Below, piece by piece: positions 14,587-21,810 of a stretch of DNA of 38,621 nt. Numbering within the stretch: position 1 is the first letter of the stretch; each line of letters opens with the position of its first letter. The notes below the pieces were generated by a model. It searched no databases and was not told the DNA's origin. It worked only from the letters and a program-made list of their open reading frames with translations. The stretch comes from a virus, in the IMG/VR virus record IMGVR_UViG_3300027759_004167, positions 1-38,621 of that record; one strand, given 5' to 3'. A program made the position numbers and the translations under genes.

Positions 14587-16110
14587 TTAAGCCATTGACG
14601 AAGTATCTTTTTGCGCCAAAGCATTTGTTACACTTGCAACCTTGGGTGCTCCTTGTGAAATCAATGAGTTACCCGAACCTGCTCTAACTTGATTAATCAA
14701 GTCATTCAACGATTTAGGGTCAGTATTTCCCGATGCTACGGACTTATTTAGTGGTTTTGAAAATCTTTCAAACCATCCCGGTCCATTCCAAGTTGCATAA
14801 ATAAAATTAAATGTCAACGGTGCATAATTGTTAACAATTGCGGCAGCTTCAGATGACATATATGATTTCATAAATTGTGCATATAATGGTTTAATGTAGT
14901 TACCCGCAAGCACTCTTAGTTTAGAACCTACCTCACGATTATCCTTCGCCATATAATTCCACTTCCAATTACTACGGGCATTTAATGAATCAATATACGC
15001 CCAAAACTCTCTACCTTCTGCCGTTGATTCATTCTTCCCTGCTCTTCTATCAAGACCAAACATTGTTTCACCAGAAGCACCATATCTTGAATCTTTAACT
15101 CTACCGTCATTTAACATGTCAGGATGATAATATCCACCTTCCAATTTATCGATAACCAAGTTAACCATACCTTGCCAATCTTTAACATCGACATTGATGT
15201 TACTTGCATTTAATTTAACCGTATCAATTAATTTTTTTAATTCATCGGATGTGACGCCTCTTTCTTTAATTTTGGTAAAAAGAGCCCTTAACATTGATGG
15301 ACTTGCAAATACTTTAACAGCACTCGCGGAACCCGGCGCAGCAACATTACCACCATATTGTAAGTGAAAGTGTCCACCTGTTGATGCGCTTGAGGGGTGG
15401 TCGTATTCGTTTATGTATTTGAATTTAGCATCTTTAGTTTTATAAAGATTTAATATGTTTTCAAAAGCACTCTTAGTTTCTCTGTTAGCAGGTTGTAATG
15501 TTAAATCAACCGCATTTCCATACTTATGTTGGCTATTATAACTTAAACCTTTGTGAAACTTATCGTTGCCTGATGTTATTGTCACACCAACATTTGGGTT
15601 TGTGGTTTTAAAATCTTTTAAGATTTCACCAACGGTGCCACTAATGTCATCACTTATATTTCCACCAGAATCTAACTGTCCCGATTTTTCTTTATAGCCT
15701 AATGATTTGATGTCGCTTCGTAATTGAGCCGAACTTTCATTTAATACATTACTATCTTTTTTAAACGCTTCAACCGCACGAGCGGTCTCGGGTCCAAATC
15801 TACCGTCAACACCAAACTTAGGTAATTCATAACCTAATAATTGCAAAGCCATTTGCATGGTCTCCACATCTTTTTGATATGTAATTAGATTACCTTCTTG
15901 TTGAGTTAGACCGTCCGTTTTAGATAAATCTTCAAGTGTTTTAAAGAAGTCTTCAACATCATTTGTAACCAAATCTGCTTTTTTTGAATCGTCAACCTTT
16001 TTGAAACCTATTTTTTCTTTTAACTTGTCCCAAAACTGTTCATTAACCGGCCCTTTCTTATAATTAAGACGATGAATTCTTTCCAAATCTTCTTGTAATA
16101 TCCTTTTCAT
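14587..16110 (-). CDS. Three-domain peptidoglycan hydrolase (PG-binding, M15 peptidase, GH108-like)
   Basis: 507 residues. Order: N-terminal tag ending PVNEQ (residues 1-25); PG_binding_1 domain (about 80-122: TMQMALQLLGY...FGVDGRFGPETARAVEAF); M15/VanY-type peptidase (about 130-253) with zinc ligands in SQHKYGNAVDL (H195, D202) and GGHFHLQYGG (H247/H249); linker; and a GH108-like muramidase domain (about 300-460) with LEGGYYHP (catalytic-type E324) and GASGETMFGLDRRAG. So it can cut both peptide and sugar bonds. No signal peptide is present and it carries the virion tag, so a tail-tip or head-injected lysin for entry is more likely than the lysis endolysin, which is the GH24 gene at 1006. 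TATTTATA lies five bases before the ATG. GH108 assignment is by motif only. Confidence 0.82.
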   Translation of the reverse strand: MKRILQEDLERIHRLNYKKGPVNEQFWDKLKEKIGFKKVDDSKKADLVTNDVEDFFKTLEDLSKTDGLTQQEGNLITYQKDVETMQMALQLLGYELPKFGVDGRFGPETARAVEAFKKDSNVLNESSAQLRSDIKSLGYKEKSGQLDSGGNISDDISGTVGEILKDFKTTNPNVGVTITSGNDKFHKGLSYNSQHKYGNAVDLTLQPANRETKSAFENILNLYKTKDAKFKYINEYDHPSSASTGGHFHLQYGGNVAAPGSASAVKVFASPSMLRALFTKIKERGVTSDELKKLIDTVKLNASNINVDVKDWQGMVNLVIDKLEGGYYHPDMLNDGRVKDSRYGASGETMFGLDRRAGKNESTAEGREFWAYIDSLNARSNWKWNYMAKDNREVGSKLRVLAGNYIKPLYAQFMKSYMSSEAAAIVNNYAPLTFNFIYATWNGPGWFERFSKPLNKSVASGNTDPKSLNDLINQVRAGSGNSLISQGAPKVASVTNALAQKDTSSMA

Positions 16111-16115
16111 ATTAA

Positions 16116-16123
16116 TATAAATA
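16116..16123 (-). promoter_or_regulatory. Candidate late-type element TATTTATA
   Basis: Coding-strand GATATTTATATTAAT directly before the ATG at 16110; five-base spacing, exactly as at the lysozyme gene. Confidence 0.38.
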
Positions 16124-16133
16124 TCTTTAATCT

Positions 16134-17879
16134 TTAAAACGGAACTTCGTAATTAAACAAGTGTTCATTTAGTGTTGGTACCATTGGTGGCTTGGGTACC
16201 TCGATACCATTAATCTTAACCTGTGACCTCTTTTTCTCAACACAATTAAGTAATCCAAGTCTTGCATGCTTCTTAGTTTTCACTTTGAGTTGGTCGATTG
16301 CCAACATCATATCCTCCGGTGGTTGCTGATTACAAAAGTGTCTCGCCTGTATCATTAGTCCTGTTTGCGTTGTAAACTCACAGGTAACTCTATCGCTACC
16401 ATCTTTGGTACGAACGGATACGATTATAGACTTATCTTTATCGGAATATGTTGCCACACAATGGTGCATGAATGTACCTTCCTCTGAATAATCATCCTCA
16501 CGTTTTAAAATGTAGGGGTAGAATGTTTCGGTAACCAATTCTTCATCAACTTTAAATTCAATTGTCAATGGTTTTTCAACATCCTCAATCATCTTTGGAT
16601 TGAAGACATACTCAGTTACCCAACCTTTACGAATCATGGAGATGATGTTTGTAAATTCACGATGCTCTTCTTTAAAATCTTTCCAAGTTTTAGCTTTCAT
16701 ACAAATGTCAGCATCATATGGTCGTATTTTTTCCATCATAATAACGTGGTCATCAATCAAGGATACATAATTACCATCTTTCTTTTCGTATTCATCCGCA
16801 TTTTTGACAAAATCATTCAAGATGAAACATAATGTTTCTTTATCTTTACCATTCAATGGTTTTATCTTTTCTCTCATTTGAGCATAATGTATTCCAATAT
16901 ATGGTGACGTACCGCTTTTTGGTATCTCAAACAAACTATAATTAATATTGTTGATGAATTTTGGGTACTCATCACCTAACAAATTACATATCCAATATAA
17001 TGAACCTAAGTCAATTTCAACGTTATCGTGTAACATCTTAATCGTAATCTTAGACTTAATACCAATAGCATCTAATACGGATGCAACCAGTTTTCGCTCA
17101 TTCTTCTTCAAAAACTTTTCAGTAGGGTAGTGTGTGGTTAATAACCCAAGGTAATTGTTTGGAACCTTTATTTTTTTAAGCTCAACAAACTTAACAATAA
17201 TCGAGTTATATAATGTACCACCTTTTAGATTAAGTATTCTTACCACTTCGCTTGTATAAGAACTGTTTTCATCACTATTAAAAATTGTACGACTGTGTGT
17301 TATGTATTCACTTGACATAATCTGATTAAGTACAACCTCCAATGATTGAAATGAATTGGTTCTAAATTGCTTACCGGTGTTTCTTCCTCTCTTACAGGTA
17401 ATAACCGTTGTAAAATTACCTGTCTGTAAATTAACCGTTACCGAATAGATGTATGTTATTTTCCTAAAGTAAATTGAGTTAATGTTTCTTGTTTTTACCT
17501 GATGATATTTCTTTATTGTAATTTTATCATCCTTACGAGTAATGCTACGTTCGTATGTGTTAATTTCTATGTGTGAATAGGGATTACCATAGTGTGCCTT
17601 AATGTGTCGGTCTTTATCTGTATAGAACGGTTTATTACTTGATGTGCGAGAATATAAGGACACATTTTCGTCCACAGATTCGCTGTTATAATAATACCTA
17701 AGGCGTCTTTTACCTTTTTGTAATTTTGCGGGTAATGTAACAACATTTTGATTTATTATCTGTGTAACGTTATTCCATGGGTCCTTAGCATTATATTCAA
17801 TCATTCCATCTATAGGACTGTAATCCTTCATTGGTGTGATGGCCGCTAAATTGTGTCTTTGAGAGAATAAAATTTCCAT
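16134..17879 (-). CDS. PcfJ-like protein
   Basis: 581 residues. I start at MEILFSQRHN (17879) because the longer frame begins in an AT-rich leader and adds an implausible MYCKIFHIYC stretch. The C-terminal part has the PcfJ signature: EGTFMHHCVATYSDK (HHC at 472-474), IIVSVR, then CEFTTQTGLMIQARHFCNQQP. PcfJ was first seen on conjugative plasmids and is common in phages; its role is unknown. The N-terminal 450 residues are mixed alpha/beta with no further motif. The ending overlaps nothing; 23 bases separate it from the hydrolase gene start downstream. It is divergent from the basic peptide gene at 17959. Confidence 0.85.
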   Translation of the reverse strand: MEILFSQRHNLAAITPMKDYSPIDGMIEYNAKDPWNNVTQIINQNVVTLPAKLQKGKRRLRYYYNSESVDENVSLYSRTSSNKPFYTDKDRHIKAHYGNPYSHIEINTYERSITRKDDKITIKKYHQVKTRNINSIYFRKITYIYSVTVNLQTGNFTTVITCKRGRNTGKQFRTNSFQSLEVVLNQIMSSEYITHSRTIFNSDENSSYTSEVVRILNLKGGTLYNSIIVKFVELKKIKVPNNYLGLLTTHYPTEKFLKKNERKLVASVLDAIGIKSKITIKMLHDNVEIDLGSLYWICNLLGDEYPKFINNINYSLFEIPKSGTSPYIGIHYAQMREKIKPLNGKDKETLCFILNDFVKNADEYEKKDGNYVSLIDDHVIMMEKIRPYDADICMKAKTWKDFKEEHREFTNIISMIRKGWVTEYVFNPKMIEDVEKPLTIEFKVDEELVTETFYPYILKREDDYSEEGTFMHHCVATYSDKDKSIIVSVRTKDGSDRVTCEFTTQTGLMIQARHFCNQQPPEDMMLAIDQLKVKTKKHARLGLLNCVEKKRSQVKINGIEVPKPPMVPTLNEHLFNYEVPF

Positions 17880-17958
17880 ACGATTTATGTTTTTGATGTT
17901 GCAATATATGTGAAAAATTTTACAATACAATATATTTAATAGTATAAAATTTTTAAAA

Positions 17959-18096
17959 ATGGCAAAAGCAAAAATTAAAGGAGGTGGCGCCGGTGGTGTT
18001 AAAATCTCATTTGGTAAAAGAAAGAAAGGTAAATTAAAAAAATCTTACGGACCAAAATCAGAAAAGCCTAAAAAGTACAGAGGACAAGGAAGATAG
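17959..18096 (+). CDS. Very basic 45-residue phage peptide (YRGQGR type)
   Basis: MAKAKIKGGGAGGVKISFGK then RKKGKLKKSYGPKSEKP and KKYRGQGR. About one third of residues are Lys or Arg with almost no acidic ones, and Gly-rich linkers. I know similar short phage peptides with SFGKR(R/K)KGK and a YRGQGR end, but no function is established; nucleic-acid or capsid-interior binding is the obvious guess. It is a plus-strand gene alone in a 10-kb minus-strand region, in the 80-base divergent gap after the PcfJ gene start and 15 bases before the convergent gene at 18111. Upstream AATATATTTAATAGTATAAAA may be its promoter. Confidence 0.78.
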   Translation: MAKAKIKGGGAGGVKISFGKRKKGKLKKSYGPKSEKPKKYRGQGR

Positions 18097-18110
18097 TTAA
18101 ATCTTAATTG

Positions 18111-18341
18111 TTAGTTTGGTTTAATTTGTATAAAAATTCCTGCCAATCCACAGGAGATATCATAACTATTTTGTCGATTATCGTTTAGCCAACCACATTT
18201 ATTAAAATTATAAAGGATTATTTCTTTATTCTCAAATACTGCGTGTATTGAATTTGTGTAATAATCGATATGAAGGTTATGAACGTAAGCCAATTTCCAT
18301 GGCTCTAAATCTATTTCTTTTGGTAAGATTGTAATTAACAT
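18111..18341 (-). CDS. Hypothetical protein, 76 residues, with Shine-Dalgarno
   Basis: MLITILPKEIDLEPWKLAYV start; reads as a small beta sheet (HIDYYTNSIHAVFENKEIILYNF) with a Cys and a hydrophobic end (GLAGIFIQIKPN). No family recognised. The leader contains TTTTAGGAGCCCATG, a good AGGAG ribosome site, which is unusual in this window. ATATTTATT lies just upstream. Confidence 0.65.
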   Translation of the reverse strand: MLITILPKEIDLEPWKLAYVHNLHIDYYTNSIHAVFENKEIILYNFNKCGWLNDNRQNSYDISCGLAGIFIQIKPN

Positions 18342-18362
18342 GGGCTCCTAAAATAATAAATA

Positions 18363-18584
18363 TTATTTACCTTGCTTCTTAATAATTTCGTGAACTAAAT
18401 TGGACCCTCTTTTTTTTAGTTGTATATCAATATAGTTTAGTTTTCGCCATTTGGCATTTTCTTTTTCTTGTCTTTGTTTACCGCCCAACCAATAATACTC
18501 AATAAGCATACCAAATATTCCGGGTGGTTTCGGTGCATAGAAACCAATAAAAATTGTAACAGCTAAAATAATCAGTCCTATCAT
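18363..18584 (-). CDS. Single-helix membrane protein, 73 residues
   Basis: N-terminal hydrophobic helix (residues 2-16, LIILAVTIFIGFYAP) then a Pro/Gly turn, an aromatic stretch (MLIEYYWLGG) and a strongly basic helical end (KRGSNLVHEIIKKQGK). Probably anchored with its basic tail in the cytoplasm. Four-base overlap with the HAD gene upstream. Function unknown. Confidence 0.62.
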   Translation of the reverse strand: MIGLIILAVTIFIGFYAPKPPGIFGMLIEYYWLGGKQRQEKENAKWRKLNYIDIQLKKRGSNLVHEIIKKQGK

Positions 18585-19087
18585 AATGTTTTCAATTTTT
18601 TAATTATTTTATCTTTTACACTCGATTTTTTAATACCTTCCGAATCTGTTGTAACAAAAACTCTTGTAACATCATCAGGGAAAAATTGTTTCATGTTTAA
18701 GTCATCAACAATAACCCAATTATCTACATTGTGTTTCTTGATATATGAATCAATCTCACCGGCTCTCCATCTCTCTAATTGAATACCTCCATATGGAAAA
18801 TGTTCTGTAACATCTATCGGCGATTTAATAATATTGTTTGCTTTAAAAATCTTATCAAGTTGTTCCAAATCCCAACGGATTCTCCAGTCTGAACTTAATA
18901 CAATATCAGCGTCAGTCTTCTCCAATATTTCGTTGAATACTTTAACACACTTGTCATCATATGGGTATGGTACACCTAAGTCGGAAGCCCACTCATAGTT
19001 ATGATGAAAATTTGTACGATTCATCATATACTGTTTGTGTGTAGCTAACACACCGTCGATGTCAAGAAATATTATTGCCTTACCCAT
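18581..19087 (-). CDS. HAD phosphatase of the RNA-repair 'Swiss Army Knife' type
   Basis: 168 residues. Motif I FLDIDGVLATH at 7-17 (nucleophile D9, D11), motif II IVLSSDWRIRWDLEQL, a basic helix region and motif IV VIVDDLNMKQFFPDDV. The SSDWR motif II with following helix is that of HAD_SAK proteins, a family linked by comparative genomics to RNA repair kinases and ligases. It could supply the 3'-phosphatase step that the small P-loop kinase at 8858 lacks, acting before the Rnl1 ligase at 7600. It is separated from those genes by 10 kb, so cooperation is an inference. One-base gap to thyA. Confidence 0.82.
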   Translation of the reverse strand: MGKAIIFLDIDGVLATHKQYMMNRTNFHHNYEWASDLGVPYPYDDKCVKVFNEILEKTDADIVLSSDWRIRWDLEQLDKIFKANNIIKSPIDVTEHFPYGGIQLERWRAGEIDSYIKKHNVDNWVIVDDLNMKQFFPDDVTRVFVTTDSEGIKKSSVKDKIIKKLKTL

Positions 19088-19088
19088 A

Positions 19089-20183
19089 TTAATTTGATAA
19101 CGGTGCTTTAATTTTTGGGTGTGATTCGTAACCTATTAGTTCAAAGCAATCCGGTCTATAGGATAGTATTATATCTCTAAATGTTTTTGGTGCCAAATTT
19201 TCTTTTACTTTTTCGTGCTGATACCAATTACGTTCTGTAATTTGTACCTTCGGTAATGAATATGGTTCTCTACTGATTTGTTCTTTAGCTTGTTCAATGT
19301 GGTTTTTATATAAATGCACATCTCCCAAATTGCCAATCAAATCTTCAGGCATCATATCAACTTCCTTCGCAATGATTTCAAGTAACAATCCATAAGATGC
19401 GATGTTAAACGGCAATCCCAAAAATGTATCTACGCTTCTTTGATTCCACATTAATGATATTGCTCGTCTCGGTACTGGATATAATTCATCTATTTCCTCG
19501 TGGTCAACTTTATAAAAATCAAAAGGTTCAAATAGTTCTTTATATGTTTTATATCCTAAATCCAATCGTTCTGCTATACTCAATTCTCTTGTATAAACTT
19601 GAAATCCGTAATGACAAGGAGGTAAAACCATTTGGTCTAACTCCGCCACATTCCAAGCATTTACCATCAATCTTCTACTATCTGGATTTGTTTTTAGGGA
19701 ATGAACTAATTGTAGGATTTGGTCATACCATAATGAACCTTTCTCATTACCATTCATATCCATCCAACCTTGCCATTGTCTCCATTGCTTACCATAGATT
19801 GGTCCTAAATCTCCCCATTGTTTTGCAAACTCATTATCGGTTTTGATGTACTTAATAAAGTTATCTTTTGAATATGTAAGTAGATTTAATTCATTTTGTT
19901 TTGATACATAATTCTTATACGCATCACCATCCCAAATGTGGCAATCGTAATCCAATAGGAATTTGATGTTAGTATCACCTCTTAAAAACCATAGGAGTTC
20001 TGTCACAATGGAATTCCAATGCATCTTTTTTGTAGTAAGTAATGGAAAACCTTCTGACATCTTATGACGAATCTGTCTACCGAATACAGATATAGTACCA
20101 GTACCGGTTCTATCATCTTTTTCAACTCCGTTATCTAAAATGTCCTGTAATAATTCTTGGTACCTACTATCGATTGTATTCAT
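19089..20183 (-). CDS. thyA: Thymidylate synthase
   Basis: Converts dUMP to dTMP with methylene-tetrahydrofolate. All ThyA blocks are visible: RTGTGT at 25-30, ELLWFLRGDTN at 62-72, GPIYGKQWR at 127-135, DSRRLMVNAWN, the active-site LPPCHYGFQ (C190), QRSVDTFLGLPFNIASY and GDVHLYKNH. At 364 residues it is about 100 longer than the E. coli enzyme. An insert of about 35 residues (from YTRELSIAERL to VPRRAIS) lies between the catalytic Cys and the RS.D block, and a shorter one near residue 90-120. Inserts at such sites occur in phage and some bacterial ThyA and need not affect activity. The 5' end overlaps the gene upstream by 17 bases. Confidence 0.96.
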   Translation of the reverse strand: MNTIDSRYQELLQDILDNGVEKDDRTGTGTISVFGRQIRHKMSEGFPLLTTKKMHWNSIVTELLWFLRGDTNIKFLLDYDCHIWDGDAYKNYVSKQNELNLLTYSKDNFIKYIKTDNEFAKQWGDLGPIYGKQWRQWQGWMDMNGNEKGSLWYDQILQLVHSLKTNPDSRRLMVNAWNVAELDQMVLPPCHYGFQVYTRELSIAERLDLGYKTYKELFEPFDFYKVDHEEIDELYPVPRRAISLMWNQRSVDTFLGLPFNIASYGLLLEIIAKEVDMMPEDLIGNLGDVHLYKNHIEQAKEQISREPYSLPKVQITERNWYQHEKVKENLAPKTFRDIILSYRPDCFELIGYESHPKIKAPLSN

Positions 20184-20547
20184 CTTTAATATTTAATCTT
20201 TTTTTGTTTTCTCTTTCATCTTGATGGCTATAGTATTCCTTATGTGAAAGAATTCTATGAAATTCTTTATATGCTTCAGGTTGATAATTTTTAAGGTGGT
20301 CAATACCATAATTAAGTTCAAAAATTATTTGTTCATAACGCGTTTCTCTACTATCCCAACCATCTTCCAACGTAGTGATGTCAATTTGTAATGATTGAAT
20401 TACGTTCCTCAATGAATCTTCTTTACAAACATGTGTACCATTTTCAATAGGTACACTACGTTGGATGAAGTCATTAGTTAGACCCCACGATAATAAAATT
20501 GCAATTGCAATTAAAAGTACCATTAATAAATTGTTTCTATTTTCCAT
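20167..20547 (-). CDS. Membrane-anchored phage protein, 126 residues
   Basis: N-terminal helix (about residues 7-24, LLMVLLIAIAILLSWGL) followed by a polar domain with predicted helices: DSLRNVIQSLQIDITTLEDG, then RYEQIIFELNYGIDHLKNY and a basic end DERENKKRLN. The EAYKEFHRI...KEYYSHQDERE segment looks conserved to me from other Bacteroidota phages, without a known role. An i-spanin would have this topology, but no outer-membrane partner is visible, so I do not call it. It overlaps thyA by 17 bases. Confidence 0.68.
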   Translation of the reverse strand: MENRNNLLMVLLIAIAILLSWGLTNDFIQRSVPIENGTHVCKEDSLRNVIQSLQIDITTLEDGWDSRETRYEQIIFELNYGIDHLKNYQPEAYKEFHRILSHKEYYSHQDERENKKRLNIKDEYNR

Positions 20548-20746
20548 AATATGGGTTTTTTTGTGATTGAATTCCTGCTGTTATTTTTAACCATTGAAAG
20601 TATAAACCCCAACTTTGTGATGTTTTTTTACCATCCCAAAATTGATTTGGGTTATTGAAAAATACTATGGTTGGAATTATAAACCATTCCTTTCTACCCC
20701 ATCTAATAAAGTAGTCAGTATATCTTTTAGGCTCTTTATTCGTCAT
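20537..20746 (-). CDS. Small aromatic-rich protein, 69 residues
   Basis: I start at the ATG at 20746 (MTNKEPKRYTDYF); a GTG three codons upstream is the alternative. Very rich in Trp, Phe and Tyr (FIRWGRKEWFIIPTIVFFNN, then SWGLYFQWLKITAGI), suggesting a membrane-associated protein. No family recognised. Overlaps both neighbours by about 11 bases. Confidence 0.6.
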   Translation of the reverse strand: MTNKEPKRYTDYFIRWGRKEWFIIPTIVFFNNPNQFWDGKKTSQSWGLYFQWLKITAGIQSQKNPYYGK

Positions 20747-21038
20747 AATTTCCACTTGTTCTTCTCATTAATCTATCAACTTCATCCTCTTTCTCTTTTA
20801 ATTCAATGATTCTCATGTAATAATTTTTCTTATCTCTATTTGAGTCCGCGTTAACATTTTTATCAAACCATTTACTAAACCATGTCCCTTTATATACTAA
20901 AACCTGACATCTTTCATCAAACTCATCCGCATCATCTTTTTTCAGTAATCCCTCTTCAATTAATTTTGATAAGATTAATTCTTTTACTTTTTGGTAGTTA
21001 GACATGTCTTGTTCTAACTCTAACAATTGTTGGTCCAT
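20736..21038 (-). CDS. Hypothetical helical protein, 100 residues
   Basis: Mostly alpha-helical and highly charged: MDQQLLELEQDMSNYQKVKE start, a middle with TWFSKWFDKN and a C-terminal coiled-coil-like stretch (IIELKEKEDEVDRLMRR). No membrane segment. Follows the 44-residue gene by one base (TAAGATG). Function unknown. Confidence 0.66.
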   Translation of the reverse strand: MDQQLLELEQDMSNYQKVKELILSKLIEEGLLKKDDADEFDERCQVLVYKGTWFSKWFDKNVNADSNRDKKNYYMRIIELKEKEDEVDRLMRRTSGNYDE

Positions 21039-21039
21039 C

Positions 21040-21174
21040 TTATTTCTTTTTAAAGTAATCTAAAACAATATTAAATGACCCGAGACCAATGGCTCCGAAT
21101 CCAAAATACTTATCAAGTTGTGGGTCGCCGCCACTACCGTACTTTTCAATTAGAATCCCCGTGATTATCAACAT
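21040..21174 (-). CDS. 44-residue membrane mini-protein
   Basis: MLIITGILIEKYGSGGDPQL then DKYFGFGAIGLGSFNIVLDY, ending FKKK. Two short hydrophobic stretches (residues 1-9 and 24-38) around a Gly/Asp/Pro turn and a basic tail. It fills the otherwise empty space between the 21038 and 21146 genes; its stop is one base before the next ATG, and it overlaps the upstream gene by 29 bases. The reading frame fit supports a gene despite its size. Function unknown. Confidence 0.55.
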   Translation of the reverse strand: MLIITGILIEKYGSGGDPQLDKYFGFGAIGLGSFNIVLDYFKKK

Positions 21175-21397
21175 CACGTAGATTATTTGTTTCAATGTTA
21201 TCTTCATTTTCTTTTAATTTATTGATACATTTATAAAGACAAAAAGTTTCACCCATTGAATATAAACCATTACTTAACGCATAATTTATACCAACTTCAA
21301 TTATCTTTAATGCGGATTCTTTATCCAATGATTCGACAAAATTATCAAAATCTTTTTGTGTATCAAATTCTATTAATCCTCCAAATATATTTTCCAT
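21146..21397 (-). CDS. Hypothetical protein, 83 residues
   Basis: Helical, acidic: IEFDTQKDFDNFVESLDKES then ALKIIEVGINYALSNGLYSM and GETFCLYKCINKLKENEDN. Reads as a short helical repeat-like fold with two Cys. No recognised family. First gene of the minus run down to thyA; divergent from the DUF192 gene, with a 47-base AT-rich gap between them. Confidence 0.64.
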   Translation of the reverse strand: MENIFGGLIEFDTQKDFDNFVESLDKESALKIIEVGINYALSNGLYSMGETFCLYKCINKLKENEDNIETNNLRDVDNHGDSN

Positions 21398-21444
21398 ATG
21401 ACAATAATAAAAAAATATTTTGATAAAACCAAATAATTATAGTT

Positions 21445-21810
21445 ATGTCAGTACACATTAACAGCAAAACATTTCCCGCAGAATACTTATCAAGTCCCGA
21501 GGACATCCGTCAAGGTATGCAAGGACGTACATCGTTAGATGGTTGTATGGTATTTAAAATGGGAAAGGGTCATCATTCATTTTGGATGAAGAAATGTTTA
21601 ATAAACTTAGATATTGTTTTTGTTCTTAACAATCGTATCAACCGTATCCACTCAAATTGTGAAGCTCCCGATTCTCATATAATGAATCCACCAAAATATA
21701 CAGGTATTGGTGACCATGTTATTGAGTTTCCCGCAGGTGCAACTGATGGTTGGAGGGTCGGTGATAAAGTTGCTATGTATTTGGGGACCCCTCAGAATCC
21801 TGTTCGATAG
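21445..21810 (+). CDS. DUF192 family protein
   Basis: 121 residues. The DUF192 pattern is complete: DIRQGMQGRTSLDGCMVF, SFWMKKCLINLDIVFV, a loop, then VIEFPAGATDGWRVGDKV. Bacterial and archaeal DUF192 proteins are small beta-barrel-like, often exported; this copy lacks a signal peptide. Role unknown. Lone plus-strand gene, whose end overlaps the convergent methyltransferase gene by 38 bases. A near-consensus AATATTTTG lies upstream but does not match TAnnTTTG exactly. Confidence 0.85.
   Translation: MSVHINSKTFPAEYLSSPEDIRQGMQGRTSLDGCMVFKMGKGHHSFWMKKCLINLDIVFVLNNRINRIHSNCEAPDSHIMNPPKYTGIGDHVIEFPAGATDGWRVGDKVAMYLGTPQNPVR

Noticed and set aside
19424-19846. 140-residue open frame on the plus strand opposite thyA
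   Set aside because: Lies fully inside the thyA gene, which has every ThyA motif; the opposite frame has no domain and is a shadow.
20167-20547. i-spanin (Rz-like)
   Set aside because: Topology fits but there is no nearby or embedded o-spanin lipoprotein frame, and thyA rather than lysis genes follows.
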